From: Bacteroidota bacterium | GTDB lineage: Bacteria > Bacteroidota > Bacteroidia > Chitinophagales > LD1 | Reading direction: 5' to 3' | DNA length: 18,480 bases | Assembly: GCA_028288545.1 (NCBI GenBank) | Contig: JAQBNQ010000319.1 | Location: 1-18,480, forward strand | Part shown: in pieces, positions 6,554-14,671 of the stretch | Numbering within the stretch: position 1 is the first letter of the stretch | Layout: each line of letters begins with the position of its first letter | Translations under genes and position numbers: made by a program | Notes under the pieces: generated by a model | What the model was told of the DNA's origin: nothing | The model's database searches: none | The model's input: only the letters and a program-made list of their open reading frames with translations

Positions 6554-7879
6554 CTAGTTACCGGCTAACCAAAGTTCGGGATCCATTTTGTCTTTGCCTC
6601 TCCATATTTCAATATGAACTTTGGTAAGGTCATCGTTTTTATCGGTGTGTAGTTTGCCCAGGCTTTGCTTAGTAGTAACCACCTGGTTGGGCTTTACACT
6701 TACGCTTTCCATATCTGCATAAACTGTAAAATACTCGCCGTGTTTAACTATTACACAGTTTTGGGTGGTAGGCAAATAAAACACACTAACCACAGTGCCG
6801 CCAAAAACGGCTCTTGCCTCCGACCCGGTGGTTGTTTTTATATCCAGCCCGTTATTTTCAACCATTACACCTTTAAGTGCAGGGTGCTCATGCTTGCCAA
6901 ACTGGGCCACAATGTGTCCGCGCTCCACCGGCCATGGTAGTTTGCCTTTATTGTTTGAGAAATTTTTTGAAAGCGCTTGTTCCTCTGGCGTAAGAGGCAT
7001 GGTTTCGTTGGTCTTTTTATTTACAACCACGCTGGTAGTATTGCTTTTGCTTTTCTTTCTCCTGGCTTCATCTTCGGCCTTCTTTTTTGCCGCGCGGATC
7101 TCCTCCTCAATAATAGCTTGTATTTTATTGTTCAGCTTTTGTGCCGCCCTGTTCTTTTCGTTGATCTGAACCGTTAGCTTTTTCTCCTTTTCGCTTAACT
7201 GTGCTACGGCCTGGTCCTTATCTTCCTTTTCCTTCTCAAGTTTGGTTTTCTGATGTGTTTGTTGCTTTAGCAGGTTTATTTTTTCGCCTTTGTTTTCCTC
7301 CAACTCATCTCTTTTCTGCTGTAGTTCACTAATAGCTTTTTGTATATCCTTAGCCTGGTTTCTTCTATACTCTGCCACCTTCAGCAAATAATTATACCTG
7401 CGCAAGGCTTCATAAAACGAAGTAGCGGAAAGTACAAAGGCAACCTGGTTTTGCAGAACTATGTTCTGGTAGCTCTTGCGAAGCATATCAGCATAATCGG
7501 CCTTCATTTTCTCCACTTGTTTGCCCTTGTTATCTATGTCGCTCTCCGTTTCCGATATGGTTTCATCCAGGTCATCTATCTGGTTGCTAATGTTGCCTAT
7601 CAATCTTTCGCGCGACCTGATCTTAGCCTGCAATGAAAGTATTTCACTCAGCCCCTTTTCCTTTTTGGCATTGGTGTTTTTAATAGCCGCCTCAATGTTC
7701 TTTATTTCATCCTGCAGTTTTTTCATTTGCTGCTGCAACTGTTCTTTCTTCTGTTTAGGACCTGGCTGTGCCGAAACACTGGCCGGCATTAAACACAGGA
7801 ATAGAATAAACGACAGGCTATACCTGCAATTTAAAAAACGATAAACCGGGGATTTGAGATTCAGAATTTCAGATTTCAT
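6554..7879 (-). CDS. EnvC-like murein hydrolase activator: coiled coil plus degenerate LytM/M23 domain
   Basis: A predicted secreted or periplasmic protein that activates peptidoglycan amidases during cell separation rather than cutting murein itself. Residues 1-37 form a long signal peptide ending SVSAQ. Residues about 40-275 are Lys/Glu/Gln-rich coiled coil, and about 313-441 are the LytM fold (LPWPVERGHIVAQFG, GLDIKTTTGSEARAVFGGTV, KVHIEIW). Zinc-site residues of active M23 peptidases are mostly lost: HxxxD reads NNGLD (His to Asn at 342), the YAH motif reads YAD (D389), and HxH reads KVH (K420). D346 and H422 remain. This matches the EnvC pattern. ATG 7877-7879 is used; a TTG at 7883-7885 overlapping the upstream stop is an alternative. 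Cotranscribed with the DUF4292 gene. Confidence 0.9.
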   Translation of the reverse strand: MKSEILNLKSPVYRFLNCRYSLSFILFLCLMPASVSAQPGPKQKKEQLQQQMKKLQDEIKNIEAAIKNTNAKKEKGLSEILSLQAKIRSRERLIGNISNQIDDLDETISETESDIDNKGKQVEKMKADYADMLRKSYQNIVLQNQVAFVLSATSFYEALRRYNYLLKVAEYRRNQAKDIQKAISELQQKRDELEENKGEKINLLKQQTHQKTKLEKEKEDKDQAVAQLSEKEKKLTVQINEKNRAAQKLNNKIQAIIEEEIRAAKKKAEDEARRKKSKSNTTSVVVNKKTNETMPLTPEEQALSKNFSNNKGKLPWPVERGHIVAQFGKHEHPALKGVMVENNGLDIKTTTGSEARAVFGGTVVSVFYLPTTQNCVIVKHGEYFTVYADMESVSVKPNQVVTTKQSLGKLHTDKNDDLTKVHIEIWRGKDKMDPELWLAGN

Positions 7880-7881
7880 TT

Positions 7882-8631
7882 TCAATGTACCCGCTTATAT
7901 TTTTCACTTACCTCAAATGGGTAACTGAGGTCTTCATTCAACCGGGCTTTATTTATATCTATACTCAGCTTTAACTTAACTCCCTCGCGGTTTACATCAA
8001 TCACGCGGTTATAAGAAAAAGGTTTCCCGTTCAATTCGCTATACCTGTCAAAAGTAATGCTCATCTCTTGTGCCAGCATCTTGTCTTTCAACAGAATTTT
8101 AGTAATAGTGTAGTTTCCGGTGTTCACCCATATCTTCTCCAGCATTTTTTCGTTTTCGTTATATATCACGTACATACTGTCTTTATATAAGGCTACTGAT
8201 GCTCTTTCATTGATTGAAATCTGCCCCCCGGCAAGTATTTGTTGCAGCATTTTAAAGCTTACCGGAAACAACAGCCAATCGCTTAAAAAACTAAAGTCGC
8301 GGCTGGCATATTCCGCTGCCATTTTATTGATCAGCCTGAACGAATCCTTTGTTGCCAGAATACGCGCCCCTTCAATTCCCATAGCACCGGTTAAGCTCAT
8401 CCACACCAAACTATCTTTAAGTGTCCGGATGTTTGCCTGGAAATCCTGTTCGCTGGTTCCGTCGTCCCAAACCAGTTTTGCCCGTTCAGACAATGTTTGA
8501 TAGGCGGGTTGATTGGCAGCAACTTTAAGGGCCAACGAATCGTAATTTACGAGGCTATCTAAATTAGTTTGAGCAAAAAGGCCGGCGTTAATTACAAGTA
8601 AGCCAAAAGAGGAAATAAAGAGTTTGAGCAT
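7882..8631 (-). CDS. DUF4292-family exported protein
   Basis: A 249-residue protein with an N-terminal signal peptide (LFISSFGLLVINAGLFAQ, cleavage near residue 20; no lipobox cysteine seen). The body has the look of the Bacteroidota family DUF4292: an opening LSERAKLVWDDGTSEQDFQANIRTLKDSLVWMSL segment, the GIEGARILATKDSFRLINK region, and a beta-rich tail with FDRYSELNGKPFSYNRVI and LSIDINKARLNEDLSYPFEV. The fold is probably an outer-membrane lipoprotein-carrier-like (LolA/LolB-type) beta structure; this is inference and no function is established. It precedes the EnvC-like gene, with its TGA touching or overlapping the next start, a pairing I know from other Bacteroidota, so an envelope role is likely. 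ATG at 8629-8631 is used. Confidence 0.85.
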   Translation of the reverse strand: MLKLFISSFGLLVINAGLFAQTNLDSLVNYDSLALKVAANQPAYQTLSERAKLVWDDGTSEQDFQANIRTLKDSLVWMSLTGAMGIEGARILATKDSFRLINKMAAEYASRDFSFLSDWLLFPVSFKMLQQILAGGQISINERASVALYKDSMYVIYNENEKMLEKIWVNTGNYTITKILLKDKMLAQEMSITFDRYSELNGKPFSYNRVIDVNREGVKLKLSIDINKARLNEDLSYPFEVSEKYKRVH

Positions 8632-8729
8632 AAGTATAAGTACTTAATAACGCGCCAAAGATGAAGATTATTATGGAAGAGGGACATATAAGTGAATGAT
8701 GAAAGCCGCAATCGGTAGCAAGCCCAAAA

Positions 8730-8764
8730 TTCCGGCAATTCAGATATACATCGGCAAGCCGGAA
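8730..8764 (-). terminator. Possible terminator of the T9SS cargo gene
   Basis: Arms TTCCGGC (8730-8736) and GCCGGAA (8758-8764) can pair around a 21-nt loop, 56 bp past the stop of the 8821-10617 gene. On the minus strand a short T-run (AATTTTGGG) follows. The large loop and four-T run make this a weak candidate. Confidence 0.35.
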
Positions 8765-8820
8765 ATATTACTGGCTGAATTTAGTTATAGGTAACTTTAT
8801 GCAACATTGAAGTCTGGCAA

Positions 8821-10617
8821 TTAATTCTTGACCACCTTTGCCACCTTTAACTTATCCCCAATAGTAATTTTTACGGTATACATCCCGCTAGACAGGTCAG
8901 AAAGATTAAGATTAACCTGATGGGTGCCTAAGCCCTGATTTTCCAATCTTTTTAAACCTTTGCCCAGATTATCGAAGAGTTCAATGACAATATTATCGTT
9001 GCCGAAATTTTCATACTTCACACTAAGTTCAGTATTGAAAGGATTAGGAAAACAAGTCATCGCGATGGATTCAGTATTTTCGGTACCCAGGGATACACGG
9101 CACGAATGACGATAAATATAAATATCGCCAGGCAAAGCTTTACCACCCTGGTAAGAACCAGTGCTGTTACTAAAAACATCCTGATAGATAGTGGATGAAT
9201 CTTCGGAGGCCGGATTGCCAGCGGTTTTATAGTGTGAGTTGCCATTGGTTAATGCAATGCCAGCAATACCATAAACAAACTCAGAGGGATGCGTACCACC
9301 AGGAAAACTGGGGTGTTTGAGAGCATCGCCCGTGGCCCAAAGCATGGTTTCGCAAGTGTCATTTTCGGTTAATATCTTTGTTTGAAAACTCATTCCAAAG
9401 TCTACTCCTCCAGAACAGTTAGTGTTATTGTAATCTACCGGTGTATAGCCTGTACTGGTAACCAAGCTGTAGTTGCCCACGTAATAAGTATGCGTATTAA
9501 ATGTCCAGGTACTATTATTAAGGTCATATCTCATCACTCTTGATCGATGAGCCCAGAATTCGGCAATCTGGCCAACGAGCGACCCACTGCCTGCCAGATT
9601 AGCCCCCCCCGCTTCGGCACTCATAGTTTTTTCAGCTAACAGCATTATATTACTATTTGAGGAAATTTTGATATCCGACACAGGATTGGAGTATGGAGTT
9701 GCATTTGCCGGATTGGTTGGAATTGGAGGCACTACAATCTCAAGATGCGGTACAGTGTCAATCAGGTCATACTGGCTGGCTCCGGATGCCGCTATAAAAT
9801 CTCCTGTATAAAAATTAATGCCTACCGAATAAATCTGGTTATTAACTCCTGTTTGATGTCCAAGGTCTTCGTTCCACTGCGCAAAATAAACCTTATTGAG
9901 CTTTTGGGCTGCAATACCGGCAATAGTCAAATTGTCAAATTGTATCCCCCATATTCTTTCACCCAGGTCTACAACCTTGGGTATGTTAGTTGCGGCATAG
10001 GTAAATCTATTAAAGGGGTCATAACGACTTAATACCTTTCCGCTAGCAGCATCAATTCTATAGATTCGACCATCTTCCATATTAGTGGCAAATATCTGGT
10101 TATGCAATTTGTCGAAGCTAATGTTTCCTAATCCACTTCCTCTGTTGAATATTACCGTTGAATCGTTTGTGGTTAAAGTGCCACCATTAAGAGTAGAAGT
10201 AACCAGGGGCGTATAACTACCTGTATTGGGATTCAAAGCCCAAATCAGCACAACCCCTGCGGGCGAAGGATCGGGATAATTTTGCAGGCCGTTAGGATAA
10301 GTTATAGCACTTGTTTGCGGATATGCCTGGGTATTTGCTACATAAATAGTTTGATCTGCATCGTTGGTATTTACAGTTACTCCAAAAACCTGGCCCAGGT
10401 AGTGCGAATTCCAGTCCGTGTAATCAGGTGATGGAGTAATTCCCCAATTGTCACCATATGGCGCTCCGCTTGTATCAGCAAGTTGGAATATTTTTACAAC
10501 TCGATCGGTACCCTGGTAATCGCAGCGTGTCACTACACCATCACCATATACCAGTTGAGCTAATGATGCCTGGCTGTAAAGAACAAATGAGACCCATAGT
10601 AAAAAGTTAATTTTCAT
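8821..10617 (-). CDS. T9SS-secreted protein of unknown function, beta-propeller-like, C-terminal sorting domain
   Basis: A 598-residue exported protein. The start is ATG 10615-10617 (KINFLLWVSFVLYSQASLAQ, a clean signal peptide with cleavage before Q). The frame continues upstream to 10647 but that would spoil the signal. The body has short repeating beta-strand patterns like secreted beta-propellers: VFGVTVNTNDADQTIYVAN, GNISFDKLHNQIFATNMEDG, RIYRIDAASGKVLSRYDPF, IWGIQFDNL. Conserved-looking cysteines are spread through it. Residues 522-598 are a type A T9SS sorting domain (CFPNPFNTELSV, GKGLKRL, LSSGMYTVKITIGDKLKVAKVVKN). It should cross the outer membrane and be attached to the surface or released. 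No catalytic motif is apparent. It is flanked by recJ upstream and DUF4292 downstream on the same strand, but with gaps of about 180 bp, so it is probably transcribed alone. Confidence 0.87.
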   Translation of the reverse strand: MKINFLLWVSFVLYSQASLAQLVYGDGVVTRCDYQGTDRVVKIFQLADTSGAPYGDNWGITPSPDYTDWNSHYLGQVFGVTVNTNDADQTIYVANTQAYPQTSAITYPNGLQNYPDPSPAGVVLIWALNPNTGSYTPLVTSTLNGGTLTTNDSTVIFNRGSGLGNISFDKLHNQIFATNMEDGRIYRIDAASGKVLSRYDPFNRFTYAATNIPKVVDLGERIWGIQFDNLTIAGIAAQKLNKVYFAQWNEDLGHQTGVNNQIYSVGINFYTGDFIAASGASQYDLIDTVPHLEIVVPPIPTNPANATPYSNPVSDIKISSNSNIMLLAEKTMSAEAGGANLAGSGSLVGQIAEFWAHRSRVMRYDLNNSTWTFNTHTYYVGNYSLVTSTGYTPVDYNNTNCSGGVDFGMSFQTKILTENDTCETMLWATGDALKHPSFPGGTHPSEFVYGIAGIALTNGNSHYKTAGNPASEDSSTIYQDVFSNSTGSYQGGKALPGDIYIYRHSCRVSLGTENTESIAMTCFPNPFNTELSVKYENFGNDNIVIELFDNLGKGLKRLENQGLGTHQVNLNLSDLSSGMYTVKITIGDKLKVAKVVKN

Positions 10618-10772
10618 AGACAAAATTTGTTGGTGAAGATATGGCAAAATACATACTTTTTAAAAAGTAAGGATAATATGTATGTTAAAAATATTGCTTA
10701 GCACCCCTGGGGAAATGGTTCAAACCAGATAAGTTGAAATTATGTGACCAATTAGGGTATACGGACGGAGCG

Positions 10773-10800
10773 GGCCCATAAATATCGGCCCATAAATATC
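10773..10800. repeat. Perfect tandem duplication of a 14-bp unit at the recJ 3' end
   Basis: Two abutting identical copies of GGCCCATAAATATC occupy 10773-10786 and 10787-10800. The second copy runs into the recJ stop codon (10799-10801). No further copies were seen here. Confidence 0.85.
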
Positions 10801-12496
10801 AAATTGGCATTACATCCTTCACCATCAATTGTAATCTCACATTTCCCTGCCACTCATTTTCGTCAATCTGGTAGGTAATATCAAATGGTCCATTTTTAAT
10901 AATGTCGAATTTACTAGCTAAGCCGAAGCCGATACCATCTATAATTGGGCCGCCATTTTTTTTGATGGAAAACTTAACGTGATCTTCTTTTACAATCTTG
11001 CTCCAGTTGCTGTCCTTGACGCCTCGCGTAACAAAAACAGGCTTCATATTCTCCGGCCCAAACGGTGCCATTTGCTGAATGATGTTGTAAAATTTGGGTG
11101 TAATACTATCCAGTTCAAGTTCAGCATCGATCTCCAATTCGGGTATCAGTTGCTCCGGCAGTATCCTTTCAGTTACTACGGCCTCAAATTTTTGACTGAA
11201 TGCATCTACGTTTTCGGCCTGCATGGTTAAACCTGCGGCAAACTTATGTCCCCCAAACTGTATCAACAGTTCACGACACTCATAAATAGCCTCATACAAA
11301 TCAAAATTTTTGACCGAGCGGGCAGACCCGGTTACCTTGCCATCGCTTTCGGTAAGCACAATGGTTGGCCGGTAGTAGGTTTCAGTTAGTCGCGAGGCAA
11401 CGATGCCTATTACTCCTTTATGCCATTCGGGATGATATAATACAGTTGATTTGCGGCTTATCAGTTTTTCGTCACCTCCAATTATATCAAGTGCGTGGGC
11501 GGTTATGCTGCGGTCAAGATCCTTGCGGTCGTTGTTGTAAGCATTCAGTTTAACGGCATTTGCTTCTGCGCCATAGTCAATGTCTTCAGCTATCAACAAT
11601 TTAACGGCGTGTTTGGCGTCGTCCATTCTGCCGGCAGCGTTGATACGTGGCCCAAGGATAAACACAACATCAGTTATGTCCATCACTTTTTGTACCCCCG
11701 ATATTTCCTTCAGTTTCTTTAAACCCATTACCGGGTTAGTGTTCAGTTTATGCAGGCCATGATAAGCCAATATCCGGTTCTCTCCTGTTATAGGCACAAT
11801 GTCTGCTCCAATACTTACACAGGTAAGGTCTAAGTATTGATAACACCTGGTTAAGCTAATACCATTTTGAATAGCATAGGCCTGTATCAGTTTAAACCCA
11901 ATACCGCAGCCGCTTAATTCTTTATAGGGATAGTTGCAATCATTTCTTTTTGGGTCCAACACCGCAATTGCATTGGGGATTTCAGCGCCAGGTGTATGGT
12001 GATCGCAAATAATAAAGTCAACTCCTTTACCATTGGCGTAATCGACATTATCGTTACTTTTAATGCCGCAATCCAGTGCAATGATCAATGCAAAATTATG
12101 CTCCGCCGCAAAATCAATACCCCGGGTTGAAATTCCATATCCCTCTGTATAACGGTTTGGTATATAGTAGTCAATGTTTGGGTAAAATTCTTTGAAGAAA
12201 GAATAAACCGTAGCAACAGCAGTTGTTCCATCTACATCGTAATCGCCATAAACCAATATCTTTTCATTATTGCCAATGGCTGATGTAATACGATTGATGG
12301 CCTTATCCATTCCCTTCATCAAAAAGGGGTCGTGTAGATCATCAAGTGATGGGCGAAAGAAAGATTTGGCCTGTTCAAAAGTTTCAATTCCGCGTTGAAC
12401 CAGTAATCTGCAAAGGATGGGGTGAATGTTTAGCCCTTGCTGCAACAGCTTTACTTTTTCTTCATCAACTTTTTTTATGGCCCAGCGCTTTTGCAT
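10799..12496 (-). CDS. recJ: Single-stranded-DNA-specific exonuclease RecJ
   Basis: A 5'-3' single-strand DNA exonuclease used in RecF-pathway recombination, mismatch and base-excision repair; cytoplasmic and metal dependent. The DHH phosphoesterase motifs are all present: GDYDVDG (84-90), LDCG (141-144), DHH (165-167) and SGCGIGFKL (195-203). GPRINAAGRMDDA follows, then the DHHA1 motif GGHKFAAGLTM near residue 420. An OB-fold-like C-terminal domain ends in VRLQLMVKDVMPI. The 565 residues are the family's normal length and no key residue is missing. The N-terminus MQKRW is typical of bacterial RecJ. Its ATG lies only 4 nt after a perfect TAnnTTTG box, so the message may be leaderless. The stop codon lies in a 14-bp tandem repeat. 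It sits 36 bp downstream of the subtilase gene but with its own candidate promoter. Confidence 0.97.
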   Translation of the reverse strand: MQKRWAIKKVDEEKVKLLQQGLNIHPILCRLLVQRGIETFEQAKSFFRPSLDDLHDPFLMKGMDKAINRITSAIGNNEKILVYGDYDVDGTTAVATVYSFFKEFYPNIDYYIPNRYTEGYGISTRGIDFAAEHNFALIIALDCGIKSNDNVDYANGKGVDFIICDHHTPGAEIPNAIAVLDPKRNDCNYPYKELSGCGIGFKLIQAYAIQNGISLTRCYQYLDLTCVSIGADIVPITGENRILAYHGLHKLNTNPVMGLKKLKEISGVQKVMDITDVVFILGPRINAAGRMDDAKHAVKLLIAEDIDYGAEANAVKLNAYNNDRKDLDRSITAHALDIIGGDEKLISRKSTVLYHPEWHKGVIGIVASRLTETYYRPTIVLTESDGKVTGSARSVKNFDLYEAIYECRELLIQFGGHKFAAGLTMQAENVDAFSQKFEAVVTERILPEQLIPELEIDAELELDSITPKFYNIIQQMAPFGPENMKPVFVTRGVKDSNWSKIVKEDHVKFSIKKNGGPIIDGIGFGLASKFDIIKNGPFDITYQIDENEWQGNVRLQLMVKDVMPI

Positions 12497-12500
12497 TGAA

Positions 12501-12508
12501 CAAATATA
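12501..12508 (-). promoter_or_regulatory. Candidate -7 promoter box for recJ, 4 nt from the ATG
   Basis: The minus strand reads TATATTTG, then TTCA, then the recJ ATG. It is an exact TAnnTTTG match. If transcription starts the usual few bases downstream, the mRNA begins at or next to the start codon. No -33 element is clear; a G/C-rich inverted repeat (CCCCC and GGGGG, 12511-12528) occupies that area. Confidence 0.45.
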
Positions 12509-12532
12509 GTTGCCCCCGGATAAAAGGGGGTA

Positions 12533-14626
12533 CTATTTTGCAACCACAAATTTGCGGATGATGGAGAAATGTCCATCCCCTAAACGTAAAAAGTACACAC
12601 CGTTTGCAAATCCCGCCAAATCAATAGTAGCCGTATGAATACCGGCAGGTATTTGTTTTGTTTCTGTTAAAACCGCTTGGCCTAACATGTCAATAACCGA
12701 AAAGTTGGTTTCGGTAGCTTTTGAAATATCCATCGAAACATTTAAAACGTCATTAGCGGGATTAGGATATAATAGCAGGCTATTGTCCATCGCAACTTCT
12801 TCAAGCCCGGACAACACTACATTTTTCTGTACCACGCAGCCGGTTTCGCTTTTTATAAAAACGGCGTAAACCCCGTTGGAGTCAACGACCAGGGTAGATG
12901 CAGATTGATAATTGGAAGTATCAAGGCCATATAATAAAGTATAATTTCCTTCGCTTGCACTTACAATGATGTTGCCTGGGCTTACACTATCTGCAGCGAT
13001 AAGATGAATGGAGGATATGACGATACTATCCGGCCTGAATAAAGAAAAATTTTGAATGCGCTGGCATCCACCTACGGTATCAGTAATGGTTACAGAATAA
13101 AACCCCGGACAAAGACCATTAATAGAGGAAGTGTTTTGACCGGTGTTCCAGTCGTAACGATAAACGCTGTTTCCATAAACCGAAATCCGGGCTGAGCCAT
13201 CGCAGGTGTTGCTGCAAGAAGGCTGAGTGTAAAATATACTGTCGTAGTAACTACATGCGTTACAATTGTACTCATCAAGGTTTCTTACAGCCTGGTAAAG
13301 ATTAAGCCTTCCGCCGCTTGTTGTTTGATTGTAAAGATCAGATATGCGGGTGGCGCCATCCAGTATCATTTGCTTCACCATTAGGGCAATAGAATCGGAA
13401 TAGGCATAGTAATCATTTATCAATGCCGGACAGGCAGCGGCATATAATGCAGCTATAGTACCTGCAATATGTGGCGATGCCATGGAGGTACCTGTCATGG
13501 TGCCATAGCCGTTGTTGGTTATAGTGGAATATATAGTTGTACCGGGAGCGCCGATATCAACATTTATTTTGCCCACTCCGGCTCTTCCATTGATATGATC
13601 AGTACGCGTCGTATTGGTTACTGACATTAGCCATTTACTGGGGCAGGTGGTAGGTATATCACCGGTTACATCAACATTCCATGGGTTATTGGTAGTGGCA
13701 GCGGCACTCAAAATACCTAAAGCTCCCATCGAATCGTACATGGCGCACCACACCGGAAAATCGGCGGGATGTCCCTGGTCAACACCAAATGATGAATTGG
13801 TGGAAACGATAAAAGCACCCTGTGTTCCAAAAGTGTTGTTGTAAACCCTGCGCATGGCAATTACATAATCATAAGATTCCACAACTTCTGATTCTACATT
13901 AGTTGCACCCGCCACGCGTAGTAATTTCGGCCCCCAACAAACACCGGCAATGCCCACATGATTATTGGTCACTGCACCTGCTATTCCCGAAACGTGCATG
14001 GCATGATCATCGCCACCACCGGCGTTAATGTTTCCAGTAGTATCATATCCGCTCCAACCGTAATAGTCATCTATAAAACCGTTGCCATCATCATCAATTC
14101 CGTTATTAGGAATTTCGTGATGGTTGACGAAGAAGTTCAGGTCGTTGTGCGTAATATCAAAGGTTCCGTCTATTACAGCTATTACAATAGTGTCGCCGTT
14201 TGCCGTAAGATTGCCGTGATTAATTCCCCAGGCGTCAATAGCATCAATATCCGCCCCAACAGTTCCACTGCTTTGGCCGGTATTGTGCAGGTTCCATTGC
14301 AGGTTGAACATGGTGTCGTTTGGCACAAGCGAACGTCGGGTTACACGGTGATTAAATTGGGCAAGTTTTATTTGTTTGTTGCTGCGAAGAGTGCTTAGGA
14401 AATTATCGGGAGCGACTGTAGTGTTTCTTTCCAGCAGCCATATATTCATCCGTTTAGACAGACACTTTTTAACATGAAGCGAGGGATAGTCCTTCAGTAA
14501 GGCGGCTACCGGGCTAACCGGTTGTAGCATTACTATATATTCACTCACTATTCTGCTATCATCTTCATATTGCGAAAATGAGCGCATGGAAATAAATAAT
14601 AACAGCAGAACAAAAATATTTTTCAT
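12533..14626 (-). CDS. T9SS-secreted subtilisin-like serine protease (S8 family)
   Basis: An exported peptidase of 697 residues. The signal peptide is about 1-19 (IFVLLLLFISMRSFSQ). Residues 20-100 resemble a propeptide. The S8 catalytic domain, about 105-450, has Asp in IAVIDGTFD (D153), His in HAMHVSGIAG (H208), the oxyanion Asn in STNSSFG (N277) and Ser in GTSMASPHIAG (S381). The calcium-binding-like stretch GIDDDGNGFIDD (177-187) is typical of Bacteroidota subtilases. The His motif is HAMH rather than the usual HGTH. Residues about 460-530 form a Cys-containing SprB-repeat-like module (PSCSNTCDGSARI, YDWNTGQNTSSINGL, GFYSVTITD). Residues about 617-697 are a T9SS sorting domain (LLLYPNPANDVLNV, GVYFLRLGDGHFSIIRKFVVAK). 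The triad is complete, so activity is expected; the substrate is unknown. kmo ends 45 bp upstream on the same strand. Confidence 0.94.
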   Translation of the reverse strand: MKNIFVLLLLFISMRSFSQYEDDSRIVSEYIVMLQPVSPVAALLKDYPSLHVKKCLSKRMNIWLLERNTTVAPDNFLSTLRSNKQIKLAQFNHRVTRRSLVPNDTMFNLQWNLHNTGQSSGTVGADIDAIDAWGINHGNLTANGDTIVIAVIDGTFDITHNDLNFFVNHHEIPNNGIDDDGNGFIDDYYGWSGYDTTGNINAGGGDDHAMHVSGIAGAVTNNHVGIAGVCWGPKLLRVAGATNVESEVVESYDYVIAMRRVYNNTFGTQGAFIVSTNSSFGVDQGHPADFPVWCAMYDSMGALGILSAAATTNNPWNVDVTGDIPTTCPSKWLMSVTNTTRTDHINGRAGVGKINVDIGAPGTTIYSTITNNGYGTMTGTSMASPHIAGTIAALYAAACPALINDYYAYSDSIALMVKQMILDGATRISDLYNQTTSGGRLNLYQAVRNLDEYNCNACSYYDSIFYTQPSCSNTCDGSARISVYGNSVYRYDWNTGQNTSSINGLCPGFYSVTITDTVGGCQRIQNFSLFRPDSIVISSIHLIAADSVSPGNIIVSASEGNYTLLYGLDTSNYQSASTLVVDSNGVYAVFIKSETGCVVQKNVVLSGLEEVAMDNSLLLYPNPANDVLNVSMDISKATETNFSVIDMLGQAVLTETKQIPAGIHTATIDLAGFANGVYFLRLGDGHFSIIRKFVVAK

Positions 14627-14671
14627 TATAAGTTGGATAAAGACAGAAATCGCCTGTTTGTGAAAATAAAG

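Noticed and set aside
6554..7879. Active M23 zinc endopeptidase
   Set aside because: Three of the usual zinc-site or catalytic histidines are replaced (N342, D389, K420), so an EnvC-like activator is the better call.
8821..10617. Fusion or broken pair in the T9SS protein
   Set aside because: The frame is continuous from signal peptide to sorting domain, with no compositional break.
12508..12534. CCCCC/GGGGG inverted repeat between the subtilase gene and recJ as a terminator
   Set aside because: No T-run follows on the transcribed minus strand, and the outer part of the stem is imperfect; it overlaps the recJ promoter area instead.
13958..14398. 146-codon plus-strand open frame
   Set aside because: It is antisense to the subtilase catalytic domain and lacks any domain signature.
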